22,124 bases of DNA from Saccoglossus kowalevskii (taxonomy: Eukaryota > Hemichordata > Enteropneusta > Harrimaniidae). Below are positions 1-8,420 of this stretch, in pieces (positions within the stretch are counted from its first letter, which is position 1; each line of letters begins with the position of its first letter). The notes under the pieces were generated by a model that was not told where the DNA came from, made no database searches, and saw only the letters and a list, made by a program, of their open reading frames with translations. A program made the translations under genes and the position numbers. The DNA lies in NCBI RefSeq assembly GCF_000003605.2, contig NW_003122105.1, positions 1 through 22,124 of the forward strand. Direction: 5' to 3'.

Positions 1-200
1 TCTGCTGCCGATTAATCTTGTCGACTTTTGCCTGGAAGCTCTTAACGTATTGACTGATTTCAAAAATCTAAATGAAAAATCTGTCATGAAGAAGAATACA
101 ATTTTCACTCGTTTAGAGATAGTGTATTACTATCTGACATTTACTATACATCATCAATCCAGAGTTTTAACTTAACATGTACCTTAGATGCAATTCAGGC

Positions 201-310
201 TCCCCAATAGTTATCCTCCCGAAGAAGGCCAGTCTTGTTTTGTTTACTTGAATGAGGATTTCACAGATATTACAGAAACAAGTAAATATTTATCTAATTG
301 CTATTGGGGA
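201..310. repeat. Inverted repeat A, spacer copy 1
   Basis: TCCCCAATAG at 201-210 is the exact reverse complement of CTATTGGGGA at 301-310, with 90 bases between the arms. The pairing does not extend perfectly beyond the 10 bases. The arms could mark the ends of a small nested insertion or a long stem-loop; no target-site duplication is obvious. Confidence 0.7.
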
Positions 311-398
311 TTGAGTATTTCAATTTAAACTAATTTCCCGTATTCTATATACGAATAAAAAATTTATATAAGGTGAAATCATTCGAGGTTGTTGACCT

Positions 399-465
399 CT
401 TGAGTTACTTTTGTCAGTTATAAAAAAAAATAAGTAAAAACATTTTATTTCTGTGGTAACTCAAG
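399..465. repeat. Inverted repeat B, spacer copy 1
   Basis: CTTGAGTTAC at 399-408 pairs perfectly with GTAACTCAAG at 456-465. The 47-base loop includes the A9 tract at 422-430, which is A10 in spacer copy 3. A G-T wobble and one further pair can extend the outer end of the stem. Confidence 0.7.
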
Positions 466-522
466 GGTTATCTTTCAAACAGACCCTTGCAGGATCTGGT
501 AGAATTGCTTGATTTGTTCATT

Positions 523-552
523 CATAGACCCTCCAGTAGATGAGGGTCTATG
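523..552. repeat. Inverted repeat C, compact hairpin, spacer copy 1
   Basis: CATAGACCCT at 523-532 pairs perfectly with AGGGTCTATG at 543-552 around a 10-base loop. AGACCCT also occurs at 481-487, so the right arm has a second possible partner. The stem is followed by TTCATTA and not by a T-run, so it does not look like a bacterial terminator. Confidence 0.75.
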
Positions 553-668
553 GTTCATTACACCAAATGTAAATCTTTGCTAATTAAGAATTTCAGTACG
601 GCTTTAGTGTACAGAAAGAGCATACTTTTCTTGTGTATTAAATGAATTATTTATGTGATATCAAATTG

Positions 669-696
669 AATAAAACTTATAAAAACAAAAAAAAAA
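669..696 (+). other. AATAAA followed by an A10 tract, spacer copy 1
   Basis: AATAAA at 669-674 is followed 12 bases later by ten A's (687-696) on the plus strand. This resembles a polyadenylated 3' end copied into DNA, as in SINE or LINE tails or processed pseudogenes. It may equally be chance in AT-rich sequence. The tract is A11 in copy 2 and A12 in copy 3. Confidence 0.35.
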
Positions 697-884
697 GTAT
701 GAAAGAGATACACAGACTTTGTCGGCAATATTTCTAAGTCTAATTATTAGTACTACACTTAATTAAACGGTAAAATATGTGAATTTTGAAAAAAAGTAAC
801 TCGGCCAAAGAACTCATTATGATTCAGCTTCAGAATTTGTTGTTACTAATATCAATTATTTTATTATTATATCAACCGGGCTGG

Positions 885-903
885 TGGTGATATAGGGTCA
901 CCA
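885..903. other. Hairpin across the spacer/array junction, copy 1
   Basis: TGGTGA (885-890) is complementary to TCACCA (898-903) with a 7-base loop. It spans the point where the spacer gives way to the first array monomer and is present at all three spacer-to-array junctions. Confidence 0.5.
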
Positions 904-1259
904 ATATCAACTGTATGTGTGTATTGCATTCCACCAATATCGACTGTATGTGTGTATTGCATTCCACCAATATCGACTGTATGTGTGTATTGCATCCTAC
1001 AAATATCGATTGTATGTGCATTGCATTCTACAATTATCGACTGTATGTGTGTATTGCATCCTACTATATCGACTGTATGTGTGCATTGCATCCTACAAAT
1101 ATCGACTGTATGTGTGCATTCCATCCTACAAATACCGACTGTATGTGTGCATTGCAGCCTACAAATATCGACTGTTTGTGTGCATTGCATTCTACAAATA
1201 TCGACTGCATGTGTGCATTGTATCCTACAAATATCGACTGTATGTGTGTATTGCATCCT

Positions 1260-2065
1260 ACAAATATCGACTGTATGTGTGCATTGCATCCTACAAATAT
1301 CGACTGTATGTGTGCATTGCATCCTACAAATATAAATTGTATGTGTGCATTGCAACCTACAAATATCGACTGTATGTGTGAATTGCATCCTACAAATATC
1401 GACTGTATGTGTGCATTGCATCCTACAAATATAAATTGTATGTGTGCATTGCATCCTACAAATATCGACTGTATGTGTGAAATGCATCCTACAAATATCG
1501 ACTGTATGTGTGCATTGCATCCTACAAATATCGACTGTATGTGTGCATTGCATCCTACAAATATCAACTGTATGTGTGCATTGCATCCTACAAATATCGA
1601 CTGTATGTGTGCATTGCATCCTACAAATATCAACTGTATGTGTGCATTGCATCCTACAAATATCAACTGTATGTGTGCATTGCATCCTACAAATATCGAC
1701 TGTATGTGTGCATTGCATCCTACAAGACTCAACTGTATGTGTGCAATGCATCCTACAAACATCGACTGTATGTGTGAATTGCATCCTACAAATATCGACT
1801 GTATGTGTGCATTGCATTCTACAAATATCGACTGTATGTGTATTGCATTCTTCAAATATCGAGTATGTGTGCATTGCATCCTACAAATATCGACTGTATG
1901 TGTGCATTGCATCCTACAAATATAAATTGTATGTGTGCATTGCATCCTACAAATATCGACTGAATGTGTGCATTGCATTCTACAAATATCGACTGTATGT
2001 GTGCATTGCATCCTACAAATATCGACTGTATGTGTGCATTGCATCCTACAAATATCAACAGTATG
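1260..2065. repeat. Array block shared with 21,337-22,124
   Basis: Variant monomers GCAACC (1351), ACAAGACTC (1721), TTCTTCAAAT (1848) and ACTGAATG (1961) recur in the same order at 21,428, 21,798, 21,925 and 22,038. Each pair is exactly 20,077 bases apart, so the block is a long-range duplicate of the window's right end. Confidence 0.75.
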
Positions 2066-2194
2066 TGTGCATTGCATCCTACAAATATCGACTGTATGTG
2101 TGCATTGCATCCTACAAATATCAACTGTATGTGTGCATTGCATCCTACAAATATCGACTGTATGTGTGCATTGCATCCTACAAATATCGACTGT

Positions 2195-2920
2195 ATGTGT
2201 GTATTGCATTCTACAAATATCGACTGTATGTGTGCATTGCATCCTACAAATATCGACTGTATGTGTGTATTGCATTCTACAAATATCAACTGTATGTGTG
2301 CAATGCATCCTACAAATATCAACTGTATGTATGCATTGCATCCTACAAATATCGACTGTATGTGTGTATTGCATCCTACAAATATCAACTGTATGTGTGC
2401 ATTGCATCCTACAAATATCAAGTGTATGTGTGCATTGCATCCCACAAATATCGACTGTATGTGTGTATGGCATTCTACAAATATCGACTGTATGTGTGCA
2501 TTGCATCCTACAAATATCGACTGTATGTGTGCATTGCATCCTACAAATATCGACTGTATGTGTGTATTGCATTCTACAAATATCGACTGTATGTGTGCAT
2601 TGCATCCTACAAATATCGACTGTATGTGTGTATTGCATTCTACAAATATCAACTGTATGTGTGCAATGCATCCTACAAATATCAACTGTATGTATGCATT
2701 GCATCCTACAAATATCGACTGTATGTGTGTATTGCATCCTACAAATATCAACTGTATGTGTGCATTGCATCCTACAAATATCAAGTGTATGTGTGCATTG
2801 CATCCCACAAATATCGACTGTATGTGTGTATGGCATTCTACAAATATCGACTGTATGTGTGCATTGCATCCTACAAATATCGACTGTATGTGTGCATTGC
2901 ATCCTACAAATATCAACTGT
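2195..2920. repeat. 363-bp higher-order repeat, two tandem copies in array 1
   Basis: An ordered set of eleven variant monomers is repeated exactly 363 bases apart. Markers are GTATTGCATTC at 2201 and 2564, CAATGCATCC at 2301 and 2664, and TATGGCATTC at 2466 and 2829. The same set recurs in array 3, with TATGG markers at 11,392, 13,857, 14,451, 18,400, 19,386 and 19,749. Confidence 0.85.
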
Positions 2921-2966
2921 ATGTGTGCATTGCATCCTACAAATATCGACTGTTTGTGTGCATTGC

Positions 2967-3312
2967 ATTATACAATATCGACTGTATGTGTGCATTGCAT
3001 CCTACAAATATCAACTGTATGTGTGTATTGCATCCTACAAATATCAACTGTATGTGTGCATTGCATCCTACAAATATCAACTGTATGTGTGCATTGCATC
3101 CCACAAATGTCGACTGTATGTGTGTATTGCATTCTACAAATATCGACTGTATGTGTGCATTGCATCCTACAAATATCGACTGTATGTGTGTATTGCATTC
3201 TACAAATATCGACTGTATGTGTGCATTGCATCCTACAAATATCGACTGTATGTGTGCATTGCATCCTACAAATATCGACTGTATGTGTGCATTGCATCCT
3301 TCAAAAATCGAC
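2967..3312. repeat. Array-end block, copy 1
   Basis: Starts with a 32-bp monomer variant, ATTATACAAT (2967), and ends with the monomer TTCAAAAATCGAC (3300-3312) that abuts the spacer. The ATTATAC to TCAAAAATCG distance is 334 bases here, at 5871-6205 and at 11,827-12,161, so the three blocks are homologous. Confidence 0.8.
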
Positions 3313-3316
3313 CAAG

Positions 3317-3355
3317 GATATCCAAGGATATCTGGATGCATCATGTATGCACCCA
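3317..3355. other. Paired palindromes at the left spacer edge, copy 2
   Basis: GATATCC (3317-3323) and GGATATC (3326-3332) form a 7-bp inverted repeat with a 2-base centre. TGGATGCAT (3333-3341) and ATGCACCCA (3347-3355) follow directly and pair at 8 of 9 positions. CCAAGGATAT also occurs as a direct repeat (3312-3321, 3322-3331). They lie 4 bases inside the array/spacer boundary. Confidence 0.65.
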
Positions 3356-3628
3356 TGGAATGAGTTTTTCATAAACGGTTGCAAAGGGTAGGTGGGAATT
3401 TGTTGCTCAACTGAAATTTTAATACAAATCTGCTGCCGATTAATCTTGTCGACTTTTGCCTGGAAGCTCTTAACGTATTGACTGATTTCAAAAATCTAAA
3501 TGAAAAATCTGTCATGAAGAAGAATACAATTTTCACTCGTTTAGAGATAGTGTATTACTATCTGACATTTACTATACATCATCAATCCAGAGTTTTAACT
3601 TAACATGTACCTTAGATGCAATTCAGGC

Positions 3629-3738
3629 TCCCCAATAGTTATCCTCCCGAAGAAGGCCAGTCTTGTTTTGTTTACTTGAATGAGGATTTCACAGATATTA
3701 CAGAAACAAGTAAATATTTATCTAATTGCTATTGGGGA
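3629..3738. repeat. Inverted repeat A, spacer copy 2
   Basis: Arms 3629-3638 and 3729-3738 are identical to those of copy 1, with the same 90-base interval. Confidence 0.7.
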
Positions 3739-3826
3739 TTGAGTATTTCAATTTAAACTAATTTCCCGTATTCTATATACGAATAAAAAATTTATATAAG
3801 GTGAAATCATTCGAGGTTGTTGACCT

Positions 3827-3893
3827 CTTGAGTTACTTTTGTCAGTTATAAAAAAAAATAAGTAAAAACATTTTATTTCTGTGGTAACTCAAG
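3827..3893. repeat. Inverted repeat B, spacer copy 2
   Basis: Arms 3827-3836 and 3884-3893 are identical to copy 1; the loop A-tract is A9 (3850-3858). Confidence 0.7.
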
Positions 3894-3950
3894 GGTTATC
3901 TTTCAAACAGACCCTTGCAGGATCTGGTAGAATTGCTTGATTTGTTCATT

Positions 3951-3980
3951 CATAGACCCTCCAGTAGATGAGGGTCTATG
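3951..3980. repeat. Inverted repeat C, spacer copy 2
   Basis: Arms 3951-3960 and 3971-3980 around a 10-base loop, identical to copy 1. Confidence 0.75.
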
Positions 3981-4096
3981 GTTCATTACACCAAATGTAA
4001 ATCTTTGCTAATTAAGAATTTCAGTACGGCTTTAGTGTACAGAAAGAGCATACTTTTCTTGTGTATTAAATGAATTATTTATGTGATATCAAATTG

Positions 4097-4125
4097 AATA
4101 AAACTTATAAAAACAAAAAAAAAAA
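4097..4125 (+). other. AATAAA followed by an A11 tract, spacer copy 2
   Basis: AATAAA at 4097-4102 and A11 at 4115-4125, one base longer than in copy 1. Confidence 0.35.
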
Positions 4126-4313
4126 GTATGAAAGAGATACACAGACTTTGTCGGCAATATTTCTAAGTCTAATTATTAGTACTACACTTAATTAAACGGT
4201 AAAATATGTGAATTTTGAAAAAAAGTAACTCGGCCAAAGAACTCATTATGATTCAGCTTCAGAATTTGTTGTTACTAATATCAATTATTTTATTATTATA
4301 TCAACCGGGCTGG

Positions 4314-4332
4314 TGGTGATATAGGGTCACCA
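4314..4332. other. Hairpin across the spacer/array junction, copy 2
   Basis: TGGTGA (4314-4319) and TCACCA (4327-4332), identical to the copy 1 junction. Confidence 0.5.
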
Positions 4333-5139
4333 ATATCAACTGTATGTGTGTATTGCATTCCACCAATATCGACTGTATGTGTGTATTGCATCCTACAAAT
4401 ATCGATTGTATGTGCATTGCATTCTACAATTATCGACTGTATGTGTGTATTGCATCCTACTATATCGACTGTATGTGTGCATTGCATCCTACAAATATCG
4501 ACTGTATGTGTGCATTCCATCCTACAAATACCGACTGTATGTGTGCATTGCAGCCTACAAATATCGACTGTTTGTGTGCATTGCATCCTACAAATATCGA
4601 CTGCATGTGTGCATTGTATCCTACAAATATCGACTGTATGTGTGTATTGCATCCTACAAATATCGACTGTATGTGTGCATTGCATCCTACAAATATCGAC
4701 TGTATGTGTGCATTGCAGCCTATAAATATCGACTGTATGTGTGTATTACATCCTACAAATATCGACTGTATGTGTGTATTGCATCCTACAAATATCGACT
4801 GTATGTGTGAATTGTATCCTACAAATATCAACTGTATGTGTGCATTGCAGTCTACAAATATCGACTGTATGTGTGTATTGCATCCTACAAATATCGACTG
4901 TATGTGTGCATTGCATCCTACAAATATCGACTGTATGTGTGCATTGCATCCTACAAATATCGACTGTATGTGTGCATTGCATCCTACAAATATCGACTGT
5001 ATGTGTGCATTGCACCCTACAAATATCAACTGTTTGTGTGCATTGCATCCTACAAATATCGACTGTATGTGTGCATTGCATCCTACAAATATCAACTGTT
5101 TGTGTGCATTGCATCCTACAAATATCGACTGTATGTGTG

Positions 5140-5635
5140 CATTGCATCCTACAAATATCAACTGTTTGTGTGTATTGCATCCTACAAATATCGACTGTAT
5201 GTGTGCATTGCATCCTACAAATATCAACTGTATGTGTGCATTGCATCCTACAAATATCGACTGTTTGTGTGCATTGCATTATACAATATCGACTGTATGT
5301 GTGCATTGCATCCTACAAATATCAACTGTATGTGTGTATTGCATCCTACAAATATCAACTGTATGTGTGCATTGTATCCTACAAATATCGACTGTATGTG
5401 TGCATTGCATCCTACAAATATCGACTGTATGTGTGCATTGCATCCTACAAATATCGACTGTATGTGTGTATTGCATCCTACAAATATCAACTGTATGTGT
5501 GTATTGCATCCTACAAATATCGACTGTATGTATGCATTGTATCCTACAAATATCGACTGTATGTGTGCATTGCATCCTACAAATATGGACTGTATGTGTG
5601 TATTGCATCCTACAAATATCGACTGTATGTGTGCA
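5140..5635. repeat. Array block shared with 14,880-15,375
   Basis: Markers at 5161 (ACTGTTTGTGTGTATTG), 5278 (ATTATACAAT), 5521 (CGACTGTATGTATGCATTGT) and 5581 (AAATATGGAC) reappear at 14,901, 15,018, 15,261 and 15,321, all exactly 9,740 bases away. The counterpart differs by at least one base (ATATCCAC for ATATCGAC just after 15,018). Confidence 0.8.
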
Positions 5636-5870
5636 TTGCATCCTACAAATATAAATTGTATGTGTGCATTGCATCCTACAAATATCGACTGAATGTGTGC
5701 ATTGCATTCTACAAATATCGACTGTATGTGTGCATTGCATCCTACAAATATCAACAGTATGTGTGCATTGCATCCTACAAATATCGACTGTATGTGTGCA
5801 TTGCATCCTACAAATATCAACTGTATGTGTGCATTGCATCCTACAAATATCGACTGTTTGTGTGCATTGC

Positions 5871-6216
5871 ATTATACAATATCGACTGTATGTGTGCATT
5901 GCATCCTACAAATATCAACTGTATGTGTGTATTGCATCCTACAAATATCAACTGTATGTGTGCATTGCATCCTACAAATATCAACTGTATGTGTGCATTG
6001 CATCCCACAAATATCGACTGTATGTGTGTATTGCATTCTACAAATATCGACTGTATGTGTGCATTGCATCCTACAAATATCGACTGTATGTGTGCATTAC
6101 ATCCTATAAATATCGACTGTATGTGTGTATTGCATCCTACAAATATCGACTGTATGTGTGCATTGCATCCTACAAATATCGACTGTATGTGTGCATTGCA
6201 TCCTTCAAAAATCGAC
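5871..6216. repeat. Array-end block, copy 2
   Basis: Same structure and internal distance (334 bases from ATTATAC to TCAAAAATCG) as 2967-3312. It abuts spacer copy 3. Confidence 0.8.
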
Positions 6217-6220
6217 CAAG

Positions 6221-6259
6221 GATATCCAAGGATATCTGGATGCATCATGTATGCACCCA
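6221..6259. other. Paired palindromes at the left spacer edge, copy 3
   Basis: GATATCC/GGATATC at 6221-6236 and the imperfect TGGATGCAT/ATGCACCCA hairpin at 6237-6259, identical to copy 2. Confidence 0.65.
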
Positions 6260-6532
6260 TGGAATGAGTTTTTCATAAACGGTTGCAAAGGGTAGGTGGG
6301 AATTTGTTGCTCAACTGAAATTTTAATACAAATCTGCTGCCGATTAATCTTGTCGACTTTTGCCTGGAAGCTCTTAACGTATTGACTGATTTCAAAAATC
6401 TAAATGAAAAATCTGTCATGAAGAAGAATACAATTTTCACTCGTTTAGAGATAGTGTATTACTATCTGACATTTACTATACATCATCAATCCAGAGTTTT
6501 AACTTAACATGTACCTTAGATGCAATTCAGGC

Positions 6533-6642
6533 TCCCCAATAGTTATCCTCCCGAAGAAGGCCAGTCTTGTTTTGTTTACTTGAATGAGGATTTCACAGAT
6601 ATTACAGAAACAAGTAAATATTTATCTAATTGCTATTGGGGA
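6533..6642. repeat. Inverted repeat A, spacer copy 3
   Basis: Arms 6533-6542 and 6633-6642, unchanged from the other copies. Confidence 0.7.
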
Positions 6643-6730
6643 TTGAGTATTTCAATTTAAACTAATTTCCCGTATTCTATATACGAATAAAAAATTTATA
6701 TAAGGTGAAATCATTCGAGGTTGTTGACCT

Positions 6731-6798
6731 CTTGAGTTACTTTTGTCAGTTATAAAAAAAAAATAAGTAAAAACATTTTATTTCTGTGGTAACTCAAG
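6731..6798. repeat. Inverted repeat B, spacer copy 3
   Basis: Arms 6731-6740 and 6789-6798; the loop is one base longer because its A-tract is A10. Confidence 0.7.
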
Positions 6799-6855
6799 GG
6801 TTATCTTTCAAACAGACCCTTGCAGGATCTGGTAGAATTGCTTGATTTGTTCATT

Positions 6856-6885
6856 CATAGACCCTCCAGTAGATGAGGGTCTATG
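6856..6885. repeat. Inverted repeat C, spacer copy 3
   Basis: Arms 6856-6865 and 6876-6885, unchanged. Confidence 0.75.
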
Positions 6886-7001
6886 GTTCATTACACCAAA
6901 TGTAAATCTTTGCTAATTAAGAATTTCAGTACGGCTTTAGTGTACAGAAAGAGCATACTTTTCTTGTGTATTAAATGAATTATTTATGTGATATCAAATT
7001 G

Positions 7002-7031
7002 AATAAAACTTATAAAAACAAAAAAAAAAAA
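7002..7031 (+). other. AATAAA followed by an A12 tract, spacer copy 3
   Basis: AATAAA at 7002-7007 and A12 at 7020-7031, the longest of the three copies. Confidence 0.35.
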
Positions 7032-7219
7032 GTATGAAAGAGATACACAGACTTTGTCGGCAATATTTCTAAGTCTAATTATTAGTACTACATTTAATTA
7101 AACGGTAAAATATGTGAATTTTGAAAAAAAGTAACTCGGCCAAAGAACTCATTATGATTCAGCTTCAGAATTTGTTGTTACTAATATCAATTATTTTATT
7201 ATTATATCAACCGGGCTGG

Positions 7220-7238
7220 TGGTGATATAGGGTCACCA
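7220..7238. other. Hairpin across the spacer/array junction, copy 3
   Basis: TGGTGA (7220-7225) and TCACCA (7233-7238), identical to the other junctions. Confidence 0.5.
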
Positions 7239-8039
7239 ATATCAACTGTATGTGTGTATTGCATTCCACCAATATCGACTGTATGTGTGTATTGCATCCT
7301 ACAAATATCGATTGTATGTGCATTGCATTCTACAATTATCGACTGTATGTGTGTATTGCATCCTACTATATCGACTGTATGTGTGCATTGCATCCTACAA
7401 ATATCGACTGTATGTGTGCATTCCATCCTACAAATACCGACTGTATGTGTGCATTGCAGCCTACAAATATCGACTGTTTGTGTGCATTGCATCCTACAAA
7501 TATCGACTGCATGTGTGCATTGTATCCTACAAATATCGACTGTATGTGTGTATTGCATCCTACAAATATCGACTGTATGTGTGCATTGCATCCTACAAAT
7601 ATCGACTGTATGTGTGCATTGCAGCCTATAAATATCGACTGTATGTGTGTATTACATCCTACAAATATCGACTGTATGTGTGCATTGCATCCTACAAATA
7701 TCGACTGTATGTGTGCACTGCATCCTACAAATATCGACTGTATGTGTGAATTGTATCCTACAAATATCAACTGTATGTGTGCATTGCAGTCTACAAATAT
7801 CGACTGTATGTGTGTATTGCATCCTACAAATATCGACTGCATGTGTTCATTGCATCCTACAATTATCGACTGTATGTGTGAATTGCATCCTACAAATATC
7901 GACTGTATGTGTGCATTGCATCCTACAAATATCAACTGTACGTGTGCATTGCATCCTACAAATATCGACTGTATGTGTGTATTACATTCTAAAAATATCA
8001 ACTGTATGTCTGCATTGCATCCTACAAATATCGACTGTA

Positions 8040-8420
8040 TGTGTGTAGTGCATCCTACAAATATCAACTATATGTGTGCATTGCATCCTACAAATATCAA
8101 CTGTATGTGTGCATTGCATCCTACAAATATCGACTGTATGTGTGAATTGCATCCTACAAATATCGACTGTATGTGTGCATTGCATCCTACAAATATCAAC
8201 TGTATGTGTATTGCATTCTTCAAATATCGACTATGTGTGCATTGCATCCTACAAATATCGACTGTATGTGTGCATTGCATCCTACAAATATAAATTGTAT
8301 GTGTGCATTGCATCCTACAAATATCGACTGTATGTGTGAATTGCATCCTACAAATATCGACTGTATGTGTGCATTGCATCCTACAAATATCGACTGTATG
8401 TGTGCATTGCATCCTACAAA
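8040..8420. repeat. Array block duplicated at 9,187-9,567
   Basis: TGTAGTG (8044, 9191) and TTCTTCAAAT (8216, 9363) keep an exact 1,147-base offset, and the intervening monomer order is the same. The copies diverge near 8,420, where ATAAATTG is replaced by ATCAACTG at the corresponding position near 9,570. Confidence 0.7.

Larger units (their letters stand above)
1..898. repeat. Spacer copy 1, left-truncated by the window edge
   Basis: Non-satellite AT-rich sequence that recurs at 3429-4327 and 6333-7233. It corresponds to the spacer from its base 117 onward; the first 116 bases lie outside the window. I see no open frame of useful length, no tRNA or rRNA signature and no recognisable transposase or reverse transcriptase motif. 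It holds three perfect 10-bp inverted repeats (201-310, 399-465, 523-552), an AATAAA followed by an A10 tract (669-696), an A9 tract (422-430), and a hairpin over its junction with array 1 (885-903). Near the right edge, ATATCAAT (849) and ATATCAAC (869) resemble the first array ATATCAAC (904), so the edge may be decayed monomers. It could be a non-autonomous mobile element or the unique part of a macrosatellite; no family is recognised. Confidence 0.85.
899..3312. repeat. Satellite array 1 (33-bp monomer, about 73 copies)
   Basis: Head-to-tail copies of a 33-base monomer beginning ATCGACTGTATGTG and ending GCATCCTACAAAT. The first monomers carry CCACCAAT in place of CCTACAAAT, and two such units occur here against one in arrays 2 and 3. 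Length variants occur: 31-mers near 1011-1041 (GTATGTGCATTGC) and around 1848 (ATTCTTCAAATATCGAGTATG), and 32-mers near 1062 (CCTACTAT) and 2967 (ATTATACAAT). A 363-bp higher-order repeat lies at about 2195-2920. The last monomer is TTCAAAAATCGAC, immediately before spacer copy 2. Long open frames here result from the repeat being 11 codons without stops in five frames; no coding function is supported. Confidence 0.95.
3313..4327. repeat. Spacer copy 2, complete (1,015 bp)
   Basis: First complete copy. Bases 3313-3428 supply the part missing from copy 1: a GATATCC/GGATATC palindrome, a second imperfect hairpin, then unremarkable AT-rich sequence. From 3429 it matches 1-898 by eye except that the A-tract at 4115-4125 is A11 against A10. 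It is flanked on the left by the TTCAAAAATCGAC end monomer and on the right by the CACCAATATCAAC start monomer. No gene is seen. Confidence 0.9.
4328..6216. repeat. Satellite array 2 (33-bp monomer, about 57 copies)
   Basis: Same monomer as array 1. Its first roughly 400 bases follow the variant order of the starts of arrays 1 and 3, including the short GTATGTGCATTGC and CCTACTAT monomers. It has none of the TTCTTCAAAT junction monomers found in arrays 1 and 3. ATTATACAAT 32-mers occur at 5278 and 5871. The array ends in the TTCAAAAATCGAC monomer at 6204-6216. The stretch near 5140-5635 recurs at a 9,740-base offset in array 3. No gene is supported. Confidence 0.95.
6217..7233. repeat. Spacer copy 3, complete (1,017 bp)
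   Basis: Matches copy 2 by eye except for the loop A-tract (A10 at 6754-6763 against A9), the second A-tract (A12 at 7020-7031 against A11) and one substitution, T at 7093 where copies 1 and 2 have C (758 and 4187). Such near-identity next to variable arrays implies very recent duplication or active homogenisation. No gene is seen. Confidence 0.9.

Noticed and set aside
365-373. TATA-like TATATAAGG in the spacer (also in copies 2 and 3)
   Set aside because: A single TATA-like match in AT-rich DNA with no gene or initiator downstream; it is not enough for a promoter call.
380-397. ATTCGAGGTTG as a tRNA or Pol III B-box
   Set aside because: It lacks the terminal conserved C and an upstream A-box, and no cloverleaf can be drawn.
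523-552. Inverted repeat C as a rho-independent terminator
   Set aside because: There is no T-run after the stem and no bacterial gene context.
1-898. Helitron-type element
   Set aside because: I could not find a TC start paired with a CTRR end and a 3' subterminal hairpin at consistent spacer boundaries.
3313-7233. Spacers 2 and 3 as the long terminal repeats of a retrotransposon
   Set aside because: A third copy exists, the interior is only satellite, and I see no TG...CA ends, primer-binding site or polymerase motifs.
1-7233. Ribosomal intergenic spacer with subrepeats
   Set aside because: The overall plan is similar, but no rRNA sequence is present in 22 kb and the spacers are not flanked by rDNA.
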